Positions 54,335-63,926 of a stretch of 64,000 nucleotides of DNA are shown here, in pieces. The position numbers and the translations under genes are program-made. The notes beneath the pieces are model-generated. The model was given only the letters and a program-made list of their open reading frames with translations. It was not told where the DNA came from and did not search any database. Numbering within the stretch: the first letter of the stretch is position 1; each line of letters opens with the position of its first letter. The stretch is from Alentia gelatinosa (taxonomy: Eukaryota; Annelida; Polychaeta; Phyllodocida; Polynoidae): assembly GCA_950022655.1 (NCBI GenBank), contig OX465587.1:33235716-33299715 (forward strand), written 5' to 3'.

Positions 54335-55265
54335 GCGAACGTCTATGAGTTACTTTCCGCTGCTAGGCATATCGTATAAATAACGTTCGGGCCCGCCGAG
54401 CAGTAGGACGTAGTGATTCCCATAGGCTTAAGCATGTGAGAATGTACGTCCCGCTGCTACAGACACTACGGCCCGCTAACGTAAAATATCGCGATAGCGC
54501 GAGAGCAGTGTCCGTGTCAAAAACTAACAAACAAAATGGTTGTTCTCTCCCATTCATAACTTCAGAGACGTGATAAGCCTTACCTGTAACAAACGGAAAT
54601 CCGCATTGTCCAAATATCAAGGCACCTGACGTTGGGCGTTCACATCAAACCGTTTAAATAGCTTGAATATGCGAGACTGATCGATATCAACAAGTCCGAT
54701 CGCCTCCCGTGACGCCGCTCTACGTTGTCAACGTCATAATTATGTTGGCTACCAGAGTTCCAGTCTCACTGGCGCCTTTCATTTCAAAGACCGCTCCACA
54801 TCGACCGTTACCGAGTTCAATTTCTATGATTTTTAGCTGAGTAACTAACCACAGCAATGAAATGAATAAGACGTCGAATAATGAATCTAACGTCAGGCGT
54901 TCACCTGATTCAGTTAGAATAGCTCATATACCAGTATGCAAAAACAAGTGATAGCACGACATCTCACCCGCCGGCTGTCCGTCAGTGTAACTAAGGAAAT
55001 GCAGCAGAACACACCGGCCGCTCTCCAAGCATATCCTCTGTTGAACGCCCGCTTGCTAATTCGTTGAGACTATGATTCGGAGAGTGACACACGGCCGCCC
55101 TCACACTGCCCCGCTCGTGCTACTTACTAGAAAAACTTTGTCGGAGCAGCGCAGTGTGTCTGCCAGCGGGCCGTAGTGAATCGCAGTGGTTTTGTACGAG
55201 AACGGGGGTTGAATCAGGGACCAGGACAGTTAATAAGACGCCTTTTAAAACAAGTAGGAGGTGTA
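54335..55265. other. Noncoding intron sequence
   Basis: About 0.9 kb with moderate GC. The words GGGCCGTAGTG / CACTACGGCCC near 54465 and 55172 are inverted and about 700 bp apart, and ATTCAGTTAG/CACATC-like arms occur, so a larger old TIR element (about 54400-55200) is possible. Confidence 0.35.
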
Positions 55266-55267
55266 TA

Positions 55268-55430
55268 GTAATAAGAAAACGTAGTGACTGAGCCCGTACG
55301 GAGTCCGTTCTTGGTCATTTGATGAAAAAATACGGCCCTCCTGCCTACGGCGTCGGGCCGTATTTTTTCATCAAATGACCTCGAACGGCCACCCGTACGG
55401 GCTCAGTAACCACGTTTTCTCATATTACCA
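55268..55430. repeat. Foldback element
   Basis: Arms AGAAAACGTAGTGACTGAGC and GCTCAGTAACCACGTTTTCT, inner GGTCATTTGATGAAAAAATA and TATTTTTTCATCAAATGACC form an almost perfect hairpin, with the apex CTCCTGCCTACGGCGTCGGG. Confidence 0.92.
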
Positions 55431-55619
55431 TCTCGTTCTGTGAATTGTTCAGCATGGTCAGGACGTTCTATATGATTATTATATACCCAACCAGTATATT
55501 TGATAACTACGCACTGCTGCACGCTCATTCATCAGCATCAGTAAAACCCGGCACAGTTCCCGTTCCGGGTGAATGAACATCAGTAACACCAGGCTCATGT
55601 GCCGTTAACATTAAACTAT

Positions 55620-55783
55620 TCACCATATCATTCTACGCTGTTAACACGGACTACTTTGTGTCGGCGTAGGTATACCCATGCAGTATATATGATAACTACG
55701 CGCTGCTGCTATATTGTGTACTGAACCCTGTGCAATACACTGTCCATGCTGTTAACACGGACTACTTTGTGTCGGCGTAGGTG
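55620..55783 (+). repeat. Duplicated acceptor region of exon 7 (period 111 bp)
   Basis: The block GCTGTTAACACGGACTACTT, then TGTGTCGGCGTAGGT, occurs at about 55638-55672 and again at 55749-55783, the second ending in the acceptor used by exon 7. The first copy keeps the GGCGTAG|GT junction but is followed by noncoding sequence. Confidence 0.88.
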
Positions 55784-56038
55784 TCCCGCCGGTGTCGGGC
55801 TGCACTAACGACTTCACGCGGACGGGCGGAAGCTGGGCGCGCTACGGAACGCCAGTGGGGTCACGTGACACGGCCTCGTGCCGACGCGCATGTCTGAGCA
55901 GTGCGCAGACGTGCTACGCCTACGACTTCCTGTCTGAGGAGGCGGGAACGCGCTGCTTCCTCTACACCAACCAGGCGCAGATCGGAAGCCTCGTTCCCAA
56001 GTCCATGGCGGCCCACTTCCGCCGTGTCTGCAGCTCAG
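55781..56038 (+). CDS. Exon 7: PAN/apple domain 2
   Basis: Acceptor GGCGTAG, donor G|GTAAGT at 56039, 258 nt, phase 1-1. Cysteines follow the family pattern: GCTNDF, SCRRAC, TCYAYDF, RCFLY, RRVC. A short PPVSG start gives a linker. GC-rich. The acceptor is duplicated upstream and the donor region is triplicated downstream. Confidence 0.88.
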
Positions 56039-56385
56039 GTAAGTGTCCTATTATCGCCCAAATAGGAAACGATGATGAGTTGACGTGTAGTAATGAAAAA
56101 GTCAGGTACAGATAGTAAGTTTTGTGCCCAAGTCTATGGCTGCGCACTACCACTAGGTTTGCGGCTTAGGTAAGTGTCCTATGACCGCCCAAATAAATAA
56201 TGATAGGTTGACGTGTAGTAATGCACAAGTCAGGTATAGATTCAAAACCTTGTTATCAAGTCCATGGCCGCGCACTTCCGTTAAATTTGCGGCTCAGGTA
56301 GGTGCCCTATTATCGCTCTTATAGATAATAATGATATGTTGACGTACAGTAATGCACAAGTCAGGTACAGATTGTCAAACTCATG
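55996..56385 (+). repeat. Triplicated exon 7 end and donor (period 131/128 bp)
   Basis: CCCAAGTCCATGGCGGCCCA (55996, inside exon 7) recurs at 56127 and about 56255 with its following donor GGTAAGTGTCC and intron bases up to CAAGTCAGGTA. Copies 2 and 3 contain stops in the exon portion and look noncoding, but keep donor-like GGTAAGT and GGTAGGT. Confidence 0.9.
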
Positions 56386-56389
56386 GAGA

Positions 56390-56720
56390 ACGACAATTTT
56401 TAGTAAAACATGTTGGTTTCTTCTTCTGGATTCTCGATCCAGTTCTCTATTTTATCTCACCCCTGGTATATTTTCTCCATAAACTTAACATTAGAAACTC
56501 GTATCTAACGCCCATTAGATATCTAGGCAAAATATCCAGTGGGGAAATATGTCACAAATTTGTTTCTTAATTTCGGGTATTTGGTAAATATAGAATGACC
56601 TACCATGCTTGTACCATCCACAAAACTCGATAATAATTGACGGTTTATACGGAACTCAGCATAAACGCCTCGTTTTGTAGCTTGTACAGCATGGTCAGGA
56701 CGTTCTATAGGGGACAGAGC
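56390..56720. repeat. Foldback-related fragments
   Basis: 56455-56562 resembles 12858-12960, and 56575-56712 is a family I fragment (CATGCTTGTACCATCCAC / TTGTACAGCATGGTCAGG). Confidence 0.65.
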
Positions 56721-56721
56721 C

Positions 56722-56998
56722 ATTGCTAGTTCATGAAGCAGTCACTAGGTTGCTAGCAGTATGGCAGGCCCCTTGGGGGGACAGAACTATATTCTGGTTC
56801 TTTGTTCTTACAAAATTCAACTGCCTTTGAATGGTTAACCATGGTTCTCTTGACTCTCTACACCCATCACAGAGCAGGATGAGATAAGGATTAAACCCAG
56901 GACATGATGTTTTTTACATGGAACACTCTATATATATGGGGTCTTTGTATACGATGGATAATAAAAAAACCTGCACATAACTTTCTCTGTCCCTCTCA
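56722..56998. other. Noncoding intron sequence before exon 8
   Basis: Ends in a good polypyrimidine tract and acceptor (TTTCTCTGTCCCTCTCAG). Confidence 0.5.
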
Positions 56999-56999
56999 G

Positions 57000-57266
57000 T
57001 GACTGGGCGGCCGCCGGCCTGCGTGGACACCTACACGGAGAACCGGAACAAGTTCGCCTACGACGGCGTCCGCTACGCCGCCGCCTCCACTGCGCAGGCG
57101 TGCGGTCTGGCCTGCCAGCAGGCGGCGCCACCGTGCTACTCGTTCGACCTGACGACATCCGGCCAGTGTTTCCTGCACGCGCAGAAAGACGCCGCCCTCG
57201 TGCAGGGCTCCGGCGTCAGTAACTACGCCCGCAACTTCGTGTGTAACGCCCAGAGCACGCCCTCAG
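57000..57266 (+). CDS. Exon 8: PAN/apple domain 3
   Basis: Acceptor CCCTCTCAG, donor G|GTGAGA at 57267, 267 nt, phase 1-1. Pattern: ACVDTY, ACGLAC, PCYSFDL, QCFLH, FVC, with the KFAYDGVRYAAAS segment that in the other PAN exons reads FAYGG. Very GC-rich. Confidence 0.9.
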
Positions 57267-57269
57267 GTG

Positions 57270-57748
57270 AGATGTCAGTCTTTTGGGGGTAATTTTTGTT
57301 TTTCTTTTTTTATTGATATGGGTTTATTTCAATCACACTACAGAGGGATTTAGTCGCTGGTTTAAATCGGGTTCATGTTCTTGAAGCACCCTGTGTCAAA
57401 GCCAATACTATGGCACACTGGACATAAAACCATACAAATAAATAGCCCACTCATAGTTTTATCATTGAATAATCCTTAGTAAAAAAACTACAACTGTCTG
57501 ACTGTGTGGAGCTGTAGCATTACATAAACAGTGATATTATTTTCAAATGTTTTTATTGACAGTAAGGTTTATACATTCAATATACGATTTTCAACAAAAC
57601 TGTACAAATAAGTAATTACAAAGGATATATAGTGACAGGCACAATATACCATTTGCATGGTCATACTAGACAGTAAAGTCAAAGGACAGGGTTTGTTTTC
57701 ACCAAAAAGCTTAGCGTTTTTATTGTACACGGAGGCACAATGGAGTCC
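57270..57748. other. Noncoding intron sequence
   Basis: No feature recognised. Confidence 0.4.
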
Positions 57749-57749
57749 A

Positions 57750-58049
57750 GGGACCTGTTTCAGTAGTTTCGTGACATGTCTAGATGGCGTCTGTGACACC
57801 ATACTGACAGATCACAAGATTGTAGTCGATGACACACGGAGTTTCACTCACTTCTAATAGGAATTAAGCAATGACACTTTAACATGAGTAGGAGATACAT
57901 ATAATCTATAATAGCTCTAAATATAAAGAAGATTGGCCACTTCGATCTTCAAATATTTGCTAGTCTTTTTTCCGCTGTTGCTTGCACTGTTGGTGCCGCT
58001 GTTGATGTCTGTCTAGGCCTAATGGCACGAGACTACTGAAACAGGTCCC
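57750..58049. mobile_element. Family E MITE, copy 4
   Basis: Ends GGGACCTGTTTCAGTAGTTT and CTACTGAAACAGGTCCC. It is highly similar to the copy at 28372. Confidence 0.88.
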
Positions 58050-58860
58050 AGTTCAGTTCATTGTCTGAGATTATGACCTCCAATAGGGTCTCTCGTTTCC
58101 TTATTTCAATTCAGCTATTTTGACATCACTTGGGTAATGATGACTGGCTTTGTAAACGAGTGGCGATCATCTTTGAGATGTCATAGTAATAACTTATCTC
58201 ACCCCTGGTATTTTTGTCCCATAGGCTTAACATTGGGAATTCGTTCTCCATGCCCCTACGAGTACCGCAGTCTGTTTTTCATGGTCTATATTCTGTGTTC
58301 ATCCATTCTTTTAGTGTGTACAGGGGTGATATACATACAGAGAACGACTCGTTTTTGTCAAAGTGAATGTTCTTTAATTCATTTGATGCCATGCGGCTGT
58401 TGCCTTGTTGATATCACTCTGCATCAAACTCGTTGAGAACGATAACTTTGACCAAAACGTGTTGGTTTCTTCTATAATCCTCGCTGACGCTCAGATGTTC
58501 TTCACTCTGATATCGTCTTCACTTTTGTATGACCTTAACCATAAAGCAGCCTTCATTCTGGAATTACCTTTAATGTTGCTGGTGGTGCACCCCTCTTATA
58601 AGATCTCACGATCTCTAAGTGGTATTCTGTACTCTCACTACGCTCGTGATATGGCTCGAACTGGGCTTAGAGCCTTGAGAGTCCACTAGCCTGCCTCCCG
58701 TGCTAAAGACGTACATCAATGCAACCAAAGATTCTTATAATCTCAATGATGCCACCTAGCGGGAATACTTTGTGCCAGTTGATTAATTAAACGATAATCT
58801 TTGTACGAGGTACAGAGATGGGTCTTCATGTACGACTCTAGATTAGTAAACGGGCCCCAG
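58050..58860. repeat. Mixed repeat fragments upstream of the 39-bp array
   Basis: 58195-58460 is a foldback related to 27745-28035. 58590-58775 is a partial family K copy (CTTATAAGATCTCACGATCTC, GGGCTTAGAGCCTTGAG). 58786-58858 is the right part of a family C MITE ending ACGGGCCCC. No exon recognised. Confidence 0.65.
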
Positions 58861-58889
58861 GCTATTATAGCCTAAGGACTTTGCATGTG

Positions 58890-60122
58890 CCACCACTGTC
58901 TATCTGTCTGCAAGTTGTCAGGACCCCTTCACCACTGTTTGTCTGTCTGCAGGTTGTCAGGACCCCTTCACCACTGTTTGTCTGTCTGCAGGTTGTCAGG
59001 ACCCCTTTACCACTGTTTGTCTGTCTGCAGGTTGTCAGGGCCCCTTCACCACTGTTTGTCTGTCTGCAGGTTGTCAGGACCCCTTCACCACTGTTTGTCT
59101 GTCTGCAGGTTGTCAGGGCCCCTTCACCACTGTTTGTCTGTCTGCAGGTTGTCAGGGCCCCTTCACCACTGTTTGTCTGTCTGCAGGTTGTCAGGACCCC
59201 TTCACCACTGTTTGTCTGTCTGCAGGTTGTCAGGACCCCTTTACCACTGTTTGTCTGTCTGCAGGTTGTCAGGGCCCCTTCACCACTGTTTGTCTGTCTG
59301 CAGGTTGTCAGAACCCCTTTCCCACTGTTTGTCTGTCTGCAGGTTGTCAGGACCCCTTTACCACTGTTTGTCTGTCTGCAGGTTGTCGGGACCCCTTCAC
59401 CACTGTTTGTCTGTCTGCAGGTTGACAGGACCCCTTCACCACTGTTTGTCTGTCTGCAGGTTTTCAGGACCCCTTCACCACTGTTTGTCTGTCTGTAGGT
59501 TGTCAGGACCCCTTCACCACTGTTTGTCTGTCTGCAGGTTGTCAGGACCCCTTCACCACTGTTTGTCTGCAGGTTGTCAGGACCCATTCACCACTGTTTG
59601 TCTGTTTGTAGGTTGTCAGGACACCTTCACTACTGTTTGTCTGTTTGCAGGTTGTCAGGACCCCTTCACCACTGTTTGTCTGTCTGCAGGTTGTCAGGAC
59701 CCCTTCACTACTGTCTGTCTGTCTGTCTGCAGGTTGTCAGGACCCCTTCACCACTGTTTGTCTGTCTGCAGGTTGTCAGGACCCCTTCTCCACTGTTTGT
59801 CTGTCTGCAGATTGTCAGGACCCCTTTACCACTGTTTGTCTGTCTGCAGGTTGTCAGGACCCCTTCACCACTGTTTGTCTGTTTGCAGGTTGTCAGGACC
59901 CCTTCACCACTGTTTGTCTGTCTGCAGGTTGTCAGGACCCCTTCACCACTGTCTGTCTGTCTGCAGGTTGTCAGGACCCCTTCACCACTGTTTGTCTGTC
60001 TGTAGGTTGTCAGGACCCCTTCACCACTGTTTGTCTGTCTGCAGGTTGTCAGGACCCCTTCACCACTGTTTGTCTGTCTGCAGGTTGTCAGGACCCCTTC
60101 ACCACTGTTTGTCTGTCTGCAG
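58890..60122 (+). repeat. 39-bp array of reiterated 3' splice sites (32 copies)
   Basis: Unit junction GTCTGTCTGCAGGTTGTCAG, followed by GACCCCTTCACCACTGTTT. Junctions fall every 39 bp from 58913 to 59537, then after a 35-bp unit at 59572, 39-bp steps to 59689, a 43-bp unit to 59732, then ten perfect 39-bp steps to 60122, which is the acceptor of exon 9. The first copy has lost the AG. The three + frames and one minus frame are open for long stretches, and a TAG in the exon frame at 59609 limits the usable in-frame part to the last 11 junctions. Confidence 0.96.
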
Positions 60123-60401
60123 GTTGTCAGGACCCCTTCACTTCTGTGGCGGGGCGTTTCGCGTACGGCGGCATCCCTTACGCTGCGTCCTCAGACACGC
60201 TCTGCGCTGACTCGTGTCGACGTTCTCCCACCACGTGCTACGGCTACGACTACGGCACCACGGGCTGCTACCTGCACTACGAGAAGTCCGCCATCGACCC
60301 CAGCAAACTGAACCCCGGCACAGGAGTGACCCACCACCGCCGTCAGTTCCTCTGTGGCCCCAGCACTAAGAGGCCCGGCAGCACCAGCTCAGGACCTCCA
60401 C
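60123..60401 (+). CDS. Exon 9: PAN/apple domain 4
   Basis: Acceptor GTCTGCAG (the last of the 39-bp array), donor C|GTAAGG at 60402, 279 nt, phase 1-1. Pattern: GCQDPF, FAYGGIPYAAS, LCADSC, TCYGYDY, GCYLH, FLC, then a Ser/Pro/Gly-rich linker. The first seven codons (GCQDPFT) are the sequence reiterated in the array. Start choice is uncertain because upstream acceptors in the array would give the same frame with extra 13-residue units. Confidence 0.9.
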
Positions 60402-60404
60402 GTA

Positions 60405-60635
60405 AGGCAGCAGCTTCTGTTTTTATTTATTACCCACCCAATACGGAGTCCCCATACTAAGCCTATGGAGCCTCTAGATCGCTACTGAGTAGAATGCGGA
60501 AAGCCGTAATCTCCTAGGCGAATATTGCTTCTTTTTGGCCACCTGACGGGTATTATAGGAACTATTTATATAAATAATGCACGGCACTTTTAATTATTTA
60601 CATGATTTTTTTCCCAATAATTAGTCGAAAGGTGC
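60405..60635. other. Noncoding intron sequence
   Basis: No feature recognised. Confidence 0.4.
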
Positions 60636-60639
60636 GTAA

Positions 60640-61190
60640 TAAATACAACATTACCATGATTTCGATCTGTGTGGTAGTATTTTCCTTGTTGTTGATACTA
60701 CGCAATACTCCGCGCTATCGCTAGGAGTATTACTTCAGGTCAACTATGCCGTGAATAGAGGGAAACTATGTTCCTGTGAGCAAAAGTTCAAAGTTACGAG
60801 GTAAGGCTTAGAAAAATTACTTCCCAAGGCCTTGGCCGTAGGCAGTAATTTTACCGAGTAACTTTGACCTTTGATTACCGGTACTTGGTTTGCCTATTCC
60901 TATATACCTTTAAATATCGATAAAAATTTCTTTTCCTGTGATAGCCCCAGAAAAATGGCTACCATTATCGATTAACTGCAATAGCTAAGTTTTCGTCCTG
61001 CTGCTCTTTATGTCATGTGGTCAGGCCGGGATGAAAACGTCAGCCCGGGAAGAAAACGTCAGCCTTGCCACATAACTTATAATTACTGCACCCCCAGCAG
61101 CGGCATGTTACTATAGAAGTTTTGGAAATGGGTATATAGGAATACGGCCACTCCGATCGAAATCATGATAATATTGTGTATTTATTAGCA
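60640..61190. repeat. Foldback element with an internal insertion
   Basis: Outer arms CATTACCATGATTTCGATCT and CGATCGAAATCATGATAATA match the element at 2586-2733; the centre CGCGCTATCGCTAGGAG is preserved. About 400 bp with its own inverted words (CAAAGTTACGAGGTAAGG / TTACCGAGTAACTTTG) separate the arms. Confidence 0.75.
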
Positions 61191-61254
61191 CACAATTCAT
61201 CAAGAGGGATAGTCTCATATTATGGACATACAATCTTCAGTAGAGCTGTTGGCA

Positions 61255-61384
61255 CGCTTTGACATCAGCACTGCTAAAGGTCCGCCGGTGGTTCCTGACT
61301 GTATATCGGTGACGGCTAATGGGCTTTTAGGAGAATTGAAAAAATCTACACCATTGTAGTCGGCCAAAGGAAAAGGGCCTTATG
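61255..61384. mobile_element. Family D MITE, right half
   Basis: GCACTGCTAAAGGTCCGCCG up to TAGTCGGCCAAAGGAAAAGG then GGCCTTA matches the right part of the family; the left end is missing. Confidence 0.7.
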
Positions 61385-62185
61385 GTGAATGGAAACGAGT
61401 TATGCAGAGAAATGCTCACTGATTATCTTTGACAAAGATTATGCAGTGAGATCACCATCAACAATTTTTCGAGACCAATCATGAAGTGCCCTTACTGTGT
61501 TTGCCTCTGAATACATAGTTTGCCATATATGGTCATATGCAAAGTGCTTTGGCACTTGAAAAGGGAGTGTAAACAAACTTTGAAAATATATCTGTTTAAA
61601 AATTGGCGAATCCAGTAGCCATTGCATAAGATTTAATGCAGAGCAGTACAGACTTGCATATCCAAGTCCATGAGCAGAGCATTTGCATCCCTCTTGATGA
61701 GTTACAGATGCTGCAGGCTGTGGTGTGGCATCAGATGCAGCGCAGCCTTTGTTTATATTTTTGCACAGAGATACTTCCATAGTCAGTTTGTTTACGCTCC
61801 CTAAATTGAAACTCTGTTTCCGTGTATTGTCAATACACAAAATAGCTCTGAGGGTGTATGAACATGGCTACTTTCCATTGACCTATGTTTTATCAAAAAA
61901 TCCAAAGTGCACTTTATCAGTTTATTGGTGTAAAATTCAGCGAATGAAAAACACTATTAATCATTTGCCAGGGAGGTGTTGCTCCGCATTTACGACAATC
62001 TTACGATCATACAATAACGATCCGAGGGCTTTAACGTTGCTCCAGAAAATTAGCGGATCGCGTCGTAATCGTATAGGTGCATGGTGTCGCAAAATGGGAT
62101 ATCTAACGATTATTTTTAAAGACAAATGTGGGTAGGTATCGCACTGCCCCTTGGTTTAACACTTGTGCTGCAATCTGCTTTCATG
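61385..62185. other. Noncoding intron sequence
   Basis: Two ORFs of over 130 codons on opposite strands (61439-61840 minus, 61725-62135 plus) overlap and have no recognisable domain, so neither is called. Confidence 0.4.
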
Positions 62186-62189
62186 AAAT

Positions 62190-62535
62190 GTAGCAGTTTC
62201 CCATGGACACCAATAGATAAGCACTTACCTTCTTCAGATGGCCTTCCCATAGAAATTAGCATGGTGACATAGTATTTTTTTTAGCGTTTCTCATTTGTAC
62301 ATGTTCCCAACTATCATAATCCAGAATAATTTGAAGATAGCAATAGAACATCAGCGTCATTTAGCAACAAGGTCAAAATATTGCAGTTTCCCATAGACAC
62401 CGATAGTTAAGAACTTACATTTTCAGATGGCCTTCCAATAGAAGTTAGCATGATGACATGCCATTTTTTTTTGCATTTTCTATTTGCTGATATATTGATC
62501 TTATATTATCCCGAGTTATTTGAAAAACTCAATAG
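62190..62535. repeat. Tandem duplication, period about 188 bp
   Basis: GTAGCAGTTTCCCATGGACA...GATGGCCTTCCCATAGAA (62200-62255) recurs diverged at 62388-62445 as TTGCAGTTTCCCATAGACAC...GATGGCCTTCCAATAGAA, with following sequence also related. Two copies, noncoding. Confidence 0.8.
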
Positions 62536-62539
62536 AATT

Positions 62540-63095
62540 TAGAAATCACCCAACTACACGTATTTCACACCGTGGCGGATCGTCCGCGGATCGTAGCACT
62601 CCAGGTTATTTGTTTACAAATGGCCTAGTCTGATACTCTCACTATAAACGATATGTGGTGGCACTATGACCACCCGTCCCTTGTTCTTCTACCTTCAGCA
62701 AATAGGGGTCCACACAACAAGATGTCAGCATAATGTTAAGGTGCCATCTGTATTTGATTAAAGATCTAATGAATCTTTCCCTGTTTTCTTCTAAAAGTGC
62801 CCCTGAAAGTGCTGTATCGCTATCAAGTCGTAAATATGAGCAATACAGCGTAAATAAAGGCATGCGATCCGACATTACCGGAGCAACGCTTATCCAGTCG
62901 AATCGTTAAGGTAATCATAAAAATAGATTTGTGATCCTATTATAGCCAATGATACCAAAGGAACAGAAGCAACAGCTTCTTGAGGTTTTCAGGTGTTCAG
63001 TTTCAAAAGGAATTATTTCGATGTGAAATAACTTTTGGTTTTACCACCTTGAAGATGATGAAGACAAAATCACATATGGTGGTTGATGTATCTTC
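62540..63095. other. Noncoding intron sequence before exon 10
   Basis: The last 40 bp (AATCACATATGGTGGTTGAT then GTATCTTCAG) are duplicated before the exon at 63927. No other feature. Confidence 0.5.
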
Positions 63096-63097
63096 AG

Positions 63098-63349
63098 GCT
63101 GTAGAGATCCATACACCCCGCGACCATCAAAGTTTGCCTATGGGGGTACGGCAAACGGTGCATCCAGCCTGCTGAGCTGTCAAGATGCTTGCACAATCTC
63201 TGTCGCCATATGTTATGCGATCGACTGGACCAAGAACAATGAATGTTTCCTGCATACTGATCAATCCAACCTTGATGACTTGAGACCTGGTGCTGGGGTA
63301 ACCAACTATCTCCGAGTGTTCAAATGTAACCCTTCCAAACAACCACCTA
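63098..63349 (+). CDS. Exon 10: PAN/apple domain 5
   Basis: Acceptor GTATCTTCAG, donor A|GTTAGT at 63350, 252 nt, phase 1-1. Pattern: GCRDPY (the first residue is split), KFAYGGTANGASS, SCQDAC, ICYAIDW, ECFLH, FKC. Unlike exons 6-9 it is not GC-rich and uses mixed third positions, so it comes from a different duplication history. Its 5' half and the preceding intron are repeated at 63927. Confidence 0.88.
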
Positions 63350-63351
63350 GT

Positions 63352-63925
63352 TAGTATACCATCTATTTTGACTATTCCCTCTCCTCTGTATGTGCATGTC
63401 TACCAGAATAATCTTACCATTAATAATATAGATAATGTTGATATATATACCTGTAATTATATTGACGTTACCTCTAGTATTAAGGTTAACACTAAAAACC
63501 TTTTAACACTTCCATATTCATGATAATAGCTCAATTATAAAGATGTATTGATGATAATGAATCCTATCCCACCTGATATACTGGACTTAATCTTCTATGC
63601 TATAGACCTCTGAAGCTTTTTCGCCGGAGAAGAAAGTTTAGAATCCTTCTATAGTAGTTATATAAAGCTACTAAACTTTAGAGTGATTGATCATTTTCAG
63701 TTTCTCTTTGTAACATTCTTAGTCTATTCCCAAAACTTTGAGCGAAGCCATCCCTAAGATGACATGGCTGATTGCCATATCCAAAGCAGAAAAACAAGTT
63801 GTAAATGAGAAAGAAGGATTCATTTATGCTTGGTTTCATATTGGATATTGTTTCACACATGTAAGTAATAGAATGATTAAAAATGGCAACTTGAAGAATC
63901 ACATATGGTGGTTGCTATATCTTCA
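63352..63925. other. Intron between the duplicated PAN exons
   Basis: AT-rich, no feature recognised until the last 40 bp, which repeat the sequence before exon 10. Confidence 0.5.
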
Positions 63926-63926
63926 G

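Noticed and set aside
58885..60210. 441-codon + strand ORF and 240-codon minus-strand ORF
   Set aside because: Produced by the stop-free 39-bp unit. Only the frame of exon 9 is supported by domain homology, and only after the splice junction.
61439..62135. Two opposed ORFs of 133 and 136 codons
   Set aside because: No recognisable domain, no splice context, and located in an intron of the FN2-PAN gene; could still be an old transposon remnant.
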